Part shown: positions 1 through 5,424 of the stretch, piece after piece
Layout: each line of letters starts with the position of its first letter
Numbering within the stretch: the first letter of the stretch is position 1
NCBI GenBank assembly: GCA_023429345.1
Contig: JAEYVB010000374.1
Span: forward strand, 1 to 6,828
DNA: 6,828 bases
Reading direction: 5' to 3'
Origin: Planctomycetota bacterium
GTDB lineage: Bacteria; Planctomycetota; Phycisphaerae; Phycisphaerales; UBA1924
Notes under the pieces: model-generated
Database searches by the model: none
What the model saw: the letters and a program-made list of their open reading frames with translations, nothing else
What the model was told of the DNA's origin: nothing
Position numbers and translations under genes: made by a program

Positions 1-556
1 GGCGCGGGTCCCGGTTGTTCACGGCGAGCAGGACAGAGTCCGGGTGCTTTCTCGACGTCGCAACGATCTTGGCGCTCGGCCGCAGCGGCGCCCCGTCCGC
101 GCCCCGCAGCGGCTTGCCATCCGGCCCGGGGATCGTCTCGAACGGCGTCAGGTCGGTCGTCGCGCCGGTGCTCACATCCGTGCAGTAGATGTGCCAGTTC
201 TCGTCCCCGTCGCGGTCCTGGGAATAGAGGATGTGCTTGCCGGTGGGTGCCCACTGGTACCGCTGGATGCCCCGCTTCGACGCGCTGGTGACCACCCTCG
301 CGCGCGAGGGATCCTCCGACGGCCCCACGTGCACATTCAGCACGCCGCCGTGGGCCGCCAGGAACGCGATCTGCGTCCCGTCCGGGCTCAGCATCGCTCG
401 CACCCGGTCCGGGTTGCCAAAGAGCACCGCCCGCGGAATCAACTCGACAGCGCCCGCCGCCGTCGGAACCGCGCCGGCCGCGGGCTCCTGGGCCGCGGCC
501 GCCGAACTCCCCAGCGCAAAGGCCCCCGCAAGCAACGCCAGCAACCGCCTCCGCAT
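1..556 (-). CDS. S9 family peptidase (prolyl oligopeptidase-like), N-terminal part, cut by the window start
   Basis: Reading leftward from an ATG at 556, the frame stays open for 185 codons to the window edge, so the catalytic C-terminal hydrolase domain is not visible. Residues 1-23 look like a Sec signal peptide: an Arg-rich start (MRRR), a Leu/Ala-rich core, and an AAA/QE cleavage-like site, so the product is probably exported. From about residue 37 it reads like the beta-propeller of S9 peptidases: LIPRAVLFGNPDR, then LSPDGTQIAFLA, WAPTGKHILYSQDRDGDENWH and a later HPDSVLLAVNNRDP. The family cleaves short peptides with a Ser-Asp-His triad in the C-terminal domain. Against the remembered family pattern there is a Gly/Pro/Asp-rich insert of roughly 18 residues after the LTPF segment. 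A GGAAGGG sequence about 6 nt before the ATG supports this start. It lies downstream of the tRNA-Leu terminator on the same strand, so it probably has its own promoter. A TolB-like propeller protein is the main alternative. Confidence 0.85.
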   Translation of the reverse strand, partial: MRRRLLALLAGAFALGSSAAAAQEPAAGAVPTAAGAVELIPRAVLFGNPDRVRAMLSPDGTQIAFLAAHGGVLNVHVGPSEDPSRARVVTSASKRGIQRYQWAPTGKHILYSQDRDGDENWHIYCTDVSTGATTDLTPFETIPGPDGKPLRGADGAPLRPSAKIVATSRKHPDSVLLAVNNRDPR

Positions 557-667
557 CAACAACCCTTCCGCGAAAACAGCCCCATCGAAACCCGAGATGG
601 CCCGGGCCTGCGATCCCGTCGGGGGGCAGGAACCCTGATCCTACAGGCACACCCCGGAAATGCAGCC

Positions 668-700
668 AAAAACGACAGACCCCCGCTTCCACGGGGGTCT
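668..700 (-). terminator. Intrinsic terminator of the tRNA-Leu gene
   Basis: On the minus strand a perfect 9-bp stem (AGACCCCCG / CGGGGGTCT, plus-strand 677-700) closes a 6-nt loop. After a short GTCG spacer it is followed by five T residues (plus-strand A run 668-672). It begins 10 nt after the tRNA discriminator base and lies before the S9 peptidase start. It would end the tRNA transcript and keep the peptidase gene transcriptionally separate. Confidence 0.85.
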
Positions 701-709
701 CTCGCCGAA

Positions 710-793
710 TGCCCAGGAGAGGATTCGAACCTCCACACCCTTTCGGGCGCCACCACCTCAAGGTGGTGCGTCTGCCAGTTTCGCCACCTGGGC
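710..793 (-). tRNA. tRNA-Leu (anticodon GAG)
   Basis: An 84-nt class II tRNA on the minus strand. The acceptor strands GCCCAGG and CCTGGGC pair fully over 7 bp, with discriminator A at 710. The anticodon stem CCACC/GGTGG closes the loop TTGAGGT, giving anticodon GAG, which reads CUC and CUU leucine codons. A long variable arm (GGCGCCCGAAAGGGTGT region) is typical of tRNA-Leu. The T arm has loop TTCGAAT with stem GGAGG/CCTCT (one G-U pair). The D arm region carries the usual TGGCGAAACTGGCAGAC pattern. The bases after the discriminator are TTC, so the 3' CCA is not encoded and must be added by tRNA nucleotidyltransferase. CUC is a frequent Leu codon in G+C-rich genes such as those here, so this is likely a heavily used tRNA. 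Confidence 0.96.
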
Positions 794-839
794 GCCTGCC
801 CTCGCCCCGTCCGTACACGGGCGGGGGTGGGGGGCGGGA

Positions 840-845
840 AGTATA
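840..845 (-). promoter_or_regulatory. Candidate -10 box for the tRNA-Leu gene
   Basis: The minus strand reads TATACT, one mismatch from the bacterial -10 consensus, about 46 nt before the mature tRNA 5' end. It stands out in otherwise extremely G+C-rich DNA. No good -35 hexamer is visible at 17 nt: the sequence there is CTGGCC, and a perfect 12-bp palindrome CGGCCGCGGCCG (849-860) occupies the spacer. A start near 833 would give a leader of about 40 nt containing a small inverted repeat (CCCGT / ACGGG, 806-821), to be removed by RNase P. Confidence 0.45.
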
Positions 846-908
846 GTGCGGCCGCGGCCGGAGGCCAGTCCATCGACTCCATGGCGGGCCGGCGGAGGGG
901 GGCGCGTC

Positions 909-914
909 TACCCT
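909..914 (+). promoter_or_regulatory. Candidate TANNNT -10 element before the 169-residue unknown gene
   Basis: TACCCT ends 13 nt before the ATG at 928, and no Shine-Dalgarno sequence lies in the last 15 nt before that ATG. Transcription starting 6-7 nt after the hexamer would leave a leader of only about 7 nt. The same TACCCT hexamer precedes surE. No -35 element is evident. Confidence 0.3.
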
Positions 915-927
915 TGACCTCCCCAAG

Positions 928-1437
928 ATGGAGACCCCCGCCCCGATGGCCAGCGCCGGAACAGACATCCTGCCCCTGCTCCAAGACATCAAGGCCCGGG
1001 CCGAGGCCGCGGGCGTCTTTGGCCCCTGCGAGATCCGCGGCCAGATCCTCATCTGCCGGGCCAAAAACTCCGCCGCCCCGGCGTCCTACCGCCTTGGTGC
1101 GGAGGGGGGCGCGGAGGGGGCAGCAGATGGCCGTCTCTACGTATCGCTGGTTATGGCCGACCGCTGGCTGAGCGAATCCATCGAGAGTCAGCTCGTCGAC
1201 CACGGAGACCACCTCGAAGACCTGATCGCGGAAGAGCTCGCCGAACTCGATTACCACGGCCCCCAGCCGACCTTCGAACACTTCCGCTCCGACGACATGC
1301 TCTTCACCTTCCGCTCGCCGATCCCCGGGCCGACCGGCGGCCGCGAGAACGTCGAGAACATCCTCAAGCTGCTCCTCGGCTACGAGGCGTGCTTCCGCAA
1401 CCTCGGTGATATGGACGCGGGCGGAACGGCCGAGTAG
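928..1437 (+). CDS. Conserved-looking protein of unknown function, 169 aa
   Basis: I do not recognise a named family with confidence. The protein is acidic and soluble, with no signal peptide or membrane segment. Three blocks look structured. An N-terminal helix (residues 13-29) is followed by a beta strand (IRGQILICRA, 36-45). A central block (YVSLVMADRWLSESIESQL, 71-89) leads into an acidic helix (HLEDLIAEELAELDY, 95-109). A C-terminal block reads FEHFRSDDMLFTFRSPIP (116-133) and then a helix ENVENILKLLLGYEACFRNLGDM (140-162). Residues 58-68 are a Gly/Ala/Glu linker encoded by a near-duplicated GCGGAGGGGG. The pattern of a strand, then a 'FTFRSPIP' strand, then a final helix faintly resembles YbjN or secretion-chaperone folds; this is speculation. 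The alternative start Met7 (946) has no better ribosome-binding site. The gene ends 15 bp before the GT4 gene on the same strand, so the two are probably co-transcribed. Confidence 0.8.
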   Translation: METPAPMASAGTDILPLLQDIKARAEAAGVFGPCEIRGQILICRAKNSAAPASYRLGAEGGAEGAADGRLYVSLVMADRWLSESIESQLVDHGDHLEDLIAEELAELDYHGPQPTFEHFRSDDMLFTFRSPIPGPTGGRENVENILKLLLGYEACFRNLGDMDAGGTAE

Positions 1438-1442
1438 CCGCA

Positions 1443-1448
1443 CGGAGA
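1443..1448 (+). promoter_or_regulatory. Ribosome-binding site of the GT4 gene
   Basis: CGGAGA lies 4-5 nt before the ATG at 1453, within the 15-bp gap after the upstream stop codon. It is the clearest Shine-Dalgarno on the plus strand of the window. It fixes the start of the glycosyltransferase at the Met that begins the canonical first beta strand. Confidence 0.6.
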
Positions 1449-1452
1449 CGCG

Positions 1453-2790
1453 ATGCGAATCCTGATGCTCGGCTGGGAGTTTCCCCCCTACATCACCGGC
1501 GGCCTGGGTGTCGCCTGTCACGGGCTCACCCGGGCGCTCGACCGCCTGGGCCACGAGGTCGTCTTCCTCATCCCCAGACTCGCAGACGACGCCGAGCCGG
1601 GCCTGGTCACCGTCCTCGCGTCGGGCGCCCGCCGCGCACGCTCGGCCGCCGCCGCCGAGCCGATGTTCGAACGTGCCGTGCTGCGAGAGATCCCGGCCGC
1701 CCTCCCCTCGCCCTACGGGCAGGCAGCCGGCAAAGGGATCCCGATGGCCGAGGCCCATGCGCGCCAGGCTCTGCACCTCGCGACCAGCCCCCCCGCGTCG
1801 GGCGACCCCGTCGAAGCCGACGCGGTTTCTGCGACCCTGGAGCATCGCACCGATCGATACGCGGGCGACCTGGCCCACGCGACCAACGAATTCGCCAGGC
1901 TCGTGGTCGCGCTCGCCCGGCACGAATCCTTCGACGTCGTGCACGCCCACGACTGGCCGACCTTCACCGCCGGGATCGCCATCGCCCGCGTCACCGACCG
2001 CCCCCTCATCGTCCACATCCACTCGACCGAGCTCGACCGATCGGGCGAGCACATCAACCAGCCCATCTACGACCTCGAGCGCCGCGGCATGTTGGCCGCC
2101 GACCGTGTCATCGCCGTCTCCGCGTTCACGAAGAGCATCTGCGCCCGGCACTACGGCGTGAATCCGGGCAAGATCGACATCGTCTACAACGGCATCGATC
2201 CCCGCTCGCCGCGCCCGGCGCCCGGCACCCGCCTCGAGCCCACCGACCGCATCGTCCTTTTCCTCGGCCGTGTCACCGCCCAGAAGGGCCCCGAGTATTT
2301 CCTCGCCGCCGCCAAGCGCGTCCTGGAAAAGATGCCGAACGTGAAGTTCGTCGTCGCCGGCTCCGGCGACCTCGCCGAGCACATGATCGCCGCCGCGGCC
2401 GATCTCGGGATCCAGGACCGGGTCCTCTTCCCCGGCTTTCTCCGCGGGGCCGACCTCGAACGGGTTTTCGAGATCGCCGACTGCTACGTGATGCCCAGCA
2501 CCTCCGAGCCCTTCGGCCTCGCGGCGCTCGAGGCGGTGCAGCACGGCATACCCGTGATCATCTCCAAGCAGAGCGGCGTCGCCGAGGTCCTGAACCACGC
2601 CCTGAAGGTCGACTTCTGGAACACCGACGAGATGGCCGACAAGATCCTCGCCGTCCTCCGCCGCCCCGCGCTCGCGGGCACGCTGCGCGAGCACAGCGCC
2701 ATGGAGCTTACCTCCGTCACGTGGGACGGCGCCGCCCGCGAGTGCATCGAGGTCTACCGCCGCGCCCTCCACGACCACGCCGCCCCGTGA
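1453..2790 (+). CDS. GT4-family (glycogen-synthase-like) glycosyltransferase, 445 aa
   Basis: A complete retaining GT-B fold glycosyltransferase. The N-terminal domain opens with MRILMLGWEFPPYITGGLGV, whose GGLG loop (16-19) is the counterpart of the starch/glycogen synthase sugar-nucleotide contact. HAHDW (164-168) and the following VHIHSTELDRSG block also match that superfamily. The C-terminal domain has the GRVTAQKG phosphate-binding motif (272-279; Arg273, Lys278) and an intact EX7E motif (Glu352 and Glu360 in EPFGLAALE). These indicate transfer from an NDP-sugar with retention of configuration, in the cytoplasm. The acceptor cannot be read from sequence: glycogen, a cell-surface glycan or a compatible solute are all possible. 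Length fits the family (400-500 aa). Residues about 47-130 are more variable and Ala-rich, as is usual for the acceptor side. A CGGAGA sequence 5 nt before the ATG is a good ribosome-binding site, unlike its neighbours, which fits translation from the middle of an operon message. Confidence 0.92.
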   Translation: MRILMLGWEFPPYITGGLGVACHGLTRALDRLGHEVVFLIPRLADDAEPGLVTVLASGARRARSAAAAEPMFERAVLREIPAALPSPYGQAAGKGIPMAEAHARQALHLATSPPASGDPVEADAVSATLEHRTDRYAGDLAHATNEFARLVVALARHESFDVVHAHDWPTFTAGIAIARVTDRPLIVHIHSTELDRSGEHINQPIYDLERRGMLAADRVIAVSAFTKSICARHYGVNPGKIDIVYNGIDPRSPRPAPGTRLEPTDRIVLFLGRVTAQKGPEYFLAAAKRVLEKMPNVKFVVAGSGDLAEHMIAAAADLGIQDRVLFPGFLRGADLERVFEIADCYVMPSTSEPFGLAALEAVQHGIPVIISKQSGVAEVLNHALKVDFWNTDEMADKILAVLRRPALAGTLREHSAMELTSVTWDGAARECIEVYRRALHDHAAP

Positions 2791-2832
2791 CACGGGCATC
2801 CCTGCCCGTGCCCTTCTCTCGTTCTTCTTGCC
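2791..2832 (+). terminator. Terminator between the convergent GT4 and MFS genes
   Basis: A perfect 8-bp stem CACGGGCA / TGCCCGTG with a 4-nt TCCC loop (2791-2810) begins directly after the GT4 stop codon. It is followed on the plus strand by a pyrimidine tract (CCCTTCTCTCGTTCTTCTTG). The U content is moderate, not a pure U run, so strength is uncertain. On the minus strand no T run follows the stem, so it should act mainly on transcripts from the GT4 side. Confidence 0.65.
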
Positions 2833-4131
2833 CTAAGCAGCCCGCCGCGGCGCCAGCGTCGGCGGCTCCTCGCGCCGGGTCTCCATCCGCCTCGAGAGCC
2901 GGACGAACCCCGCCGCGCCCACGATGCACAGCGCCACGCTGAGCGCGAACACCAGGTGCTCGGCCCCCGGCCGCCAGTGCCGCAACGCCTCGTAGATCCC
3001 GACCGCGAGGAACGGGGCGATGATGCCCCGGATCCCGTTCAGCGTCACGTGCACCCCCATGTACTGCGCCGACTTGTGCGGCGGCGCGAAGTCCAGGTGC
3101 CCCAGGTTCCACGCCAGGCTGCCGCCCGCGAACCCCACACCCTGCAGGACCGCCCCCACGTACATGAGCTCCAGCGTCCGAGTCGCCGCCGCGACGAGAA
3201 TGACGGACTGCGAGGCCACGAACACCCAGGAATGCACCGCCCGGAACCCCACGATGTGCCGCCGCGAAAGCAGCCGCGACCAGAACGGGATCGCGACGGG
3301 GATCGTCAGGTACGGCAGGCTCGAGGCGACGATCATGCACCCAAGAGACCCGAGCCCGAACTCATCGCTCAAGGTCAGCGTCAGCGGGGCCGTCAGCATC
3401 AGGTTGCCGGTCCCGAGGATGAACATCGACAGCATGAACCGCGCGTAGTCCGGGTCCTGCCGCAGCACGCGGACAGGCGACAGCGGGTTCAGCGTCGGAC
3501 GGTCGTGCTCATTCCCGTTGGCCTCCTGACGGATAAGCCCGCGCTGCCCCCGCAGCCGCACCCGCGCGTACGCCGCCACCCCCGCCGCGCCCAGCACGCT
3601 CATGCCCAGCAGGATCCAGCGGAACCAGGCGTGGGAGAGGTCCTGCGTGTACCCGATCAGGAGCGCCGCCACCGCGATCACCGTCACCTGAACCGTCGAG
3701 AACTTCCCGGTGATTCGCGCCCGGTGCCGCCGCTCGTAGTTCGTCCCCCACATCGTCGCGCGCAGCATGAACACGCCCGCCATGCACACCCGCGCCGTCA
3801 CTACCGCCAGCGCCAGCACGATCAGGCCGGTAAGCGTCCGCGGCGCCATCGCGATCACCGCCACCATCGCCACGACCACGCCCTGGAGCGCGGTCAGGAA
3901 GCGCATCTTCCGCTTCCCGTGCGAGAGCGCCGCCCAGAAGAAACTGGTGATGTTCGCCATCTCCGGCGCTGCGGCCAGCAGCCCGATCACGAGCGCCAGC
4001 ACCGTCGGCGGCACCGACCCCTCGTACCCCTTCTTCACCACCACCGCCACGACCGACCCCTCGACCGCCGCCAGCGCCAGCGGGAACAACGCGGCCCCGA
4101 CCAGTTCCCGCCGGTAGTTGGCGCGCGACAT
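2833..4131 (-). CDS. Major facilitator superfamily transporter, 12 predicted transmembrane helices, 432 aa
   Basis: Reading leftward, the protein has about twelve hydrophobic segments, at roughly residues 10-32, 40-55, 80-96, 100-122, 147-161, 170-188, 230-250, 262-283, 300-316, 321-340, 363-380 and 392-412. The break at 190-228 is a hydrophilic cytoplasmic loop between two six-helix halves, the usual MFS layout. NYERRHRARITGKF (131-144), between helices 4 and 5, is rich in basic residues as expected for a cytoplasmic loop. Substrate and direction cannot be told. The frame is open up to an ATG at 4344, but the extra 71 residues are Pro/Arg-rich and not membrane-like. Met at 4131 (MSRANYRREL) gives normal MFS topology, though it lacks a clear Shine-Dalgarno site. 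Another in-frame ATG at 4203 is possible. The gene is convergent with the GT4 gene and divergent from the methyltransferase. Confidence 0.88.
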   Translation of the reverse strand: MSRANYRRELVGAALFPLALAAVEGSVVAVVVKKGYEGSVPPTVLALVIGLLAAAPEMANITSFFWAALSHGKRKMRFLTALQGVVVAMVAVIAMAPRTLTGLIVLALAVVTARVCMAGVFMLRATMWGTNYERRHRARITGKFSTVQVTVIAVAALLIGYTQDLSHAWFRWILLGMSVLGAAGVAAYARVRLRGQRGLIRQEANGNEHDRPTLNPLSPVRVLRQDPDYARFMLSMFILGTGNLMLTAPLTLTLSDEFGLGSLGCMIVASSLPYLTIPVAIPFWSRLLSRRHIVGFRAVHSWVFVASQSVILVAAATRTLELMYVGAVLQGVGFAGGSLAWNLGHLDFAPPHKSAQYMGVHVTLNGIRGIIAPFLAVGIYEALRHWRPGAEHLVFALSVALCIVGAAGFVRLSRRMETRREEPPTLAPRRAA

Positions 4132-4394
4132 CGCCGGGACCCGGTCCGGGTGGAACGAGCCAATCGCTCGCGCGAGCAGTCGGAAAGGGGGTGGAGGGAA
4201 CATTCCCGTGGGGGCGGCCGCGTTCGGACGGGCCCCGCACCGGTGAGGGTTGGAGGGCGTACCCCCGATTGCAAGCGAAAATCCCGCTCCCGGGCGGACT
4301 TGTGTCGCCTCCCCGTATCGCCGATACCTACAGAGGAGACCCACGTCGCCGCCTCATCAGCCCCTCCCGATGCCGGCCTAAGCTTCCCCCCCTC
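4132..4394. promoter_or_regulatory. Divergent intergenic region between the MFS and methyltransferase genes, with short palindromes
   Basis: This 263-bp gap must carry the promoters for both outward-facing genes. Visible dyads are GGACC-C-GGTCC (4137-4147) just upstream of the MFS start, a perfect 12-bp GCTCGCGCGAGC (4166-4177), which can also pair with CGAGC at 4156-4160, and GTATCG-C-CGATAC (4315-4327). The last could be an operator, since it is the least G+C-dominated of the three. A strong Shine-Dalgarno-like AGAGGAGA (4332-4339) is not followed by a suitable start codon. A weak pair TTGTGT (4300-4305) / GATACC (4323-4328) has 17-bp spacing on the plus strand. None is proven. Confidence 0.4.
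4379..4384 (+). promoter_or_regulatory. Candidate TANNNT -10 element before the methyltransferase gene
   Basis: TAAGCT ends 10 nt before the ATG at 4395, followed by a C/T-only tract and no Shine-Dalgarno sequence. Transcription starting 6-7 nt downstream would give a near-leaderless message. No -35 element is visible at normal spacing. Confidence 0.3.
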
Positions 4395-5276
4395 ATGCCA
4401 AGCAGAACCCCAACTCAGCCCCCGCCCTCCTCCACCGCGGCCGCCGGTGGGGCCGAATACGTTCTGGGCACCGGGGAGCAGGAAAGCGACCGGCTGGGAC
4501 TCCAGCACCGGCTCTGGTCGGCCTCCGCCCACGCCCTCTGGGAACGCGCCGGGATCCGGCCCGGCATGTCCGTCCTTGACGTCGGCTGCGGCCCCGGCCA
4601 CGCCACCATGGACCTCGCCGAACTGGCCACCGAATCGGGGCGGGTCTACGCCGTGGACGAATCCGCCCTGTTCCTCCACAACCTGCACGAACGCGTCCAG
4701 GGCCGCCGCCGCCGCAACGTGCAACGCGTTCTTGGCGATGTTCAGAAACTCCCCGAACTGCTCCCCGACCTGTGCGTCGGCGGCGGGACTGTCGATTTCG
4801 CGTACGCCCGCTGGGTCCTCTGCTTCGTCACCGATCCCGAGGCCGTGGTCGAGGGCGTTGCCGCCGTGCTCAAGCGCGGCGGCCGGTGGGCGATACAAGA
4901 TTACTTCAACTACGAGAGCATGACCCTCGCCCCGCGCGTCGAAGCCTTCTCGCGCGTCATCCGCGCGGTGGCAGGCTCCTGGCGCGACCGTGGCGGCGAC
5001 CCCGACGTCATGGGCCGCATCCCCGGCCTGCTCCGCAAGCACGGGCTGGAAGTGGTCCACTTCTCCGTCAACCAGCGCATCGCGACGCCCGACTCCTCGA
5101 TCTGGGCCTGGCCCGACTCGTTCTGGCGGAGCTTCGTGCCCAGGCTCGTCGAGATGGAATACATCTCTCGCGAGGAGGCAAACGCCTTCGACGCCGCCTG
5201 GCTCCGGGCTTCGACCGACCCGGAAACCTTCATGATGCTCCCCCCCGTCTGGGACCTCGTCGCCGAAAAGCGGTGA
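4395..5276 (+). CDS. Class I SAM-dependent methyltransferase, 293 aa
   Basis: A Rossmann-type methyltransferase. Motif I is VLDVGCGPGHATMDLA (60-75), the SAM-binding glycine loop. VYAVDES (84-90) ends strand beta-2 with the acidic residue (Asp88) expected to bind the SAM ribose. VLGDVQKLP (112-120) is the adenine-contact region, and VDFAYARWVLCFVTDPEAVV (133-152) the motif IV and helix that follow. LKRGGRWAIQDYFNYES (159-175) is the typical 'GG' turn and next strand. The C-terminal 110 residues, with Trp-rich IWAWPDSFW (236-244), are probably a substrate lid. The pattern is that of UbiE/small-molecule methyltransferases; the substrate is unknown. The frame is open upstream to 4191, but the first 68 residues of that longer form are Arg/Pro-rich. 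Met at 4395 leaves a short Pro/Ser-rich tail before the fold, the most likely start. The gene is probably a single transcription unit, 148 bp before surE. Confidence 0.88.
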   Translation: MPSRTPTQPPPSSTAAAGGAEYVLGTGEQESDRLGLQHRLWSASAHALWERAGIRPGMSVLDVGCGPGHATMDLAELATESGRVYAVDESALFLHNLHERVQGRRRRNVQRVLGDVQKLPELLPDLCVGGGTVDFAYARWVLCFVTDPEAVVEGVAAVLKRGGRWAIQDYFNYESMTLAPRVEAFSRVIRAVAGSWRDRGGDPDVMGRIPGLLRKHGLEVVHFSVNQRIATPDSSIWAWPDSFWRSFVPRLVEMEYISREEANAFDAAWLRASTDPETFMMLPPVWDLVAEKR

Positions 5277-5375
5277 CTCCGACGCCGGATCACGCTACGT
5301 CGGCCGCCCACATCGGCGCGTGACGACCGACCAGCGCGCACCAGGCGCCCCTCATCTCTCCTGTCCAGGATCATC

Positions 5376-5400
5376 TCCGACATCCGACATCCGATCCGAC
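5376..5400 (+). repeat. Short tandem TCCGAC(A) repeat upstream of surE
   Basis: Four head-to-tail units, TCCGACA, TCCGACA, TCCGA and TCCGAC, fill 25 bp and end 10 bp before the TACCCT hexamer of the candidate surE promoter. It sits where a -35 element or activator site would be. It may be a regulator site or a simple slippage microrepeat. The rest of the 148-bp gap after the methyltransferase stop (5277-5424) shows only a loose TCACGC...GCGTGA dyad (5290-5323) without a T tail. Confidence 0.5.
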
Positions 5401-5410
5401 CCGCGTCCCC

Positions 5411-5416
5411 TACCCT
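5411..5416 (+). promoter_or_regulatory. Candidate TANNNT -10 element for leaderless surE transcription
   Basis: TACCCT ends exactly 8 nt before the surE ATG at 5425, separated only by C and T residues. That spacing places the predicted transcription start at or within a few bases of the start codon, consistent with a leaderless message. There is no Shine-Dalgarno sequence. A conventional -35 is not visible; the tandem TCCGAC repeat occupies that position. Confidence 0.4.
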
Positions 5417-5424
5417 CCCCCTCC

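Larger units (their letters stand above)
557..927. other. Protein-free stretch holding the tRNA-Leu unit
   Basis: These 371 bases lie between the divergent S9 peptidase and the 169-residue unknown gene. They hold the tRNA-Leu gene, its terminator and its candidate -10 box. The remainder is about 110 bp between the terminator and the peptidase start, and about 80 bp upstream of the -10 box. Open frames that cross this region have no recognisable protein features. A weak minus-strand TAGGAT (638-643) could be a -10 for the peptidase, but no matching -35 is visible. Confidence 0.7.

Noticed and set aside
849..860. Palindrome CGGCCGCGGCCG as a regulator site
   Set aside because: Pure-GC short palindromes are expected by chance in DNA of this composition; noted only for its position in the tRNA promoter spacer.
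913..918. TTGACC as a -35 promoter element before the unknown gene
   Set aside because: There is no -10-like sequence 16-18 bp downstream; that position is already inside the gene and pure G+C.
44..1171. Plus-strand open frame of 375 codons across the S9 peptidase, the tRNA and the unknown gene
   Set aside because: The Arg/Pro-rich translation has no motifs and spans an RNA gene and parts of two other genes.
556..2799. Very long minus-strand open frame (747 codons) antisense to the unknown gene and the GT4 gene, and running through the tRNA
   Set aside because: It is a G+C-rich shadow: its sequence is low-complexity Gly/Val/Asp/Arg without family motifs. It crosses the tRNA and its terminator, while the opposite strand encodes clear glycosyltransferase motifs.
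4132..4344. N-terminal extension of the MFS protein to the ATG at 4344
   Set aside because: The extra 71 residues are Pro/Arg-rich, with no signal peptide or membrane character, and cover the divergent promoter region. Met at 4131 gives a standard MFS N-terminus.
4191..4394. N-terminal extension of the methyltransferase to the ATG at 4191
   Set aside because: The 68 extra residues look like translated intergenic DNA and the fold begins well after Met at 4395.
2956..4923. Plus-strand open frame of 655 codons opposite the MFS transporter
   Set aside because: The Arg/His/Pro/Gln-rich translation has no recognisable domain, and the antisense MFS frame shows twelve coherent membrane helices. The frame also runs into the methyltransferase gene in the wrong phase.
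5320..5424. N-terminal extension of SurE to the ATG at 5320
   Set aside because: SurE canonically begins MRILLTNDDG; the preceding residues include the translated tandem TCCGAC repeat.
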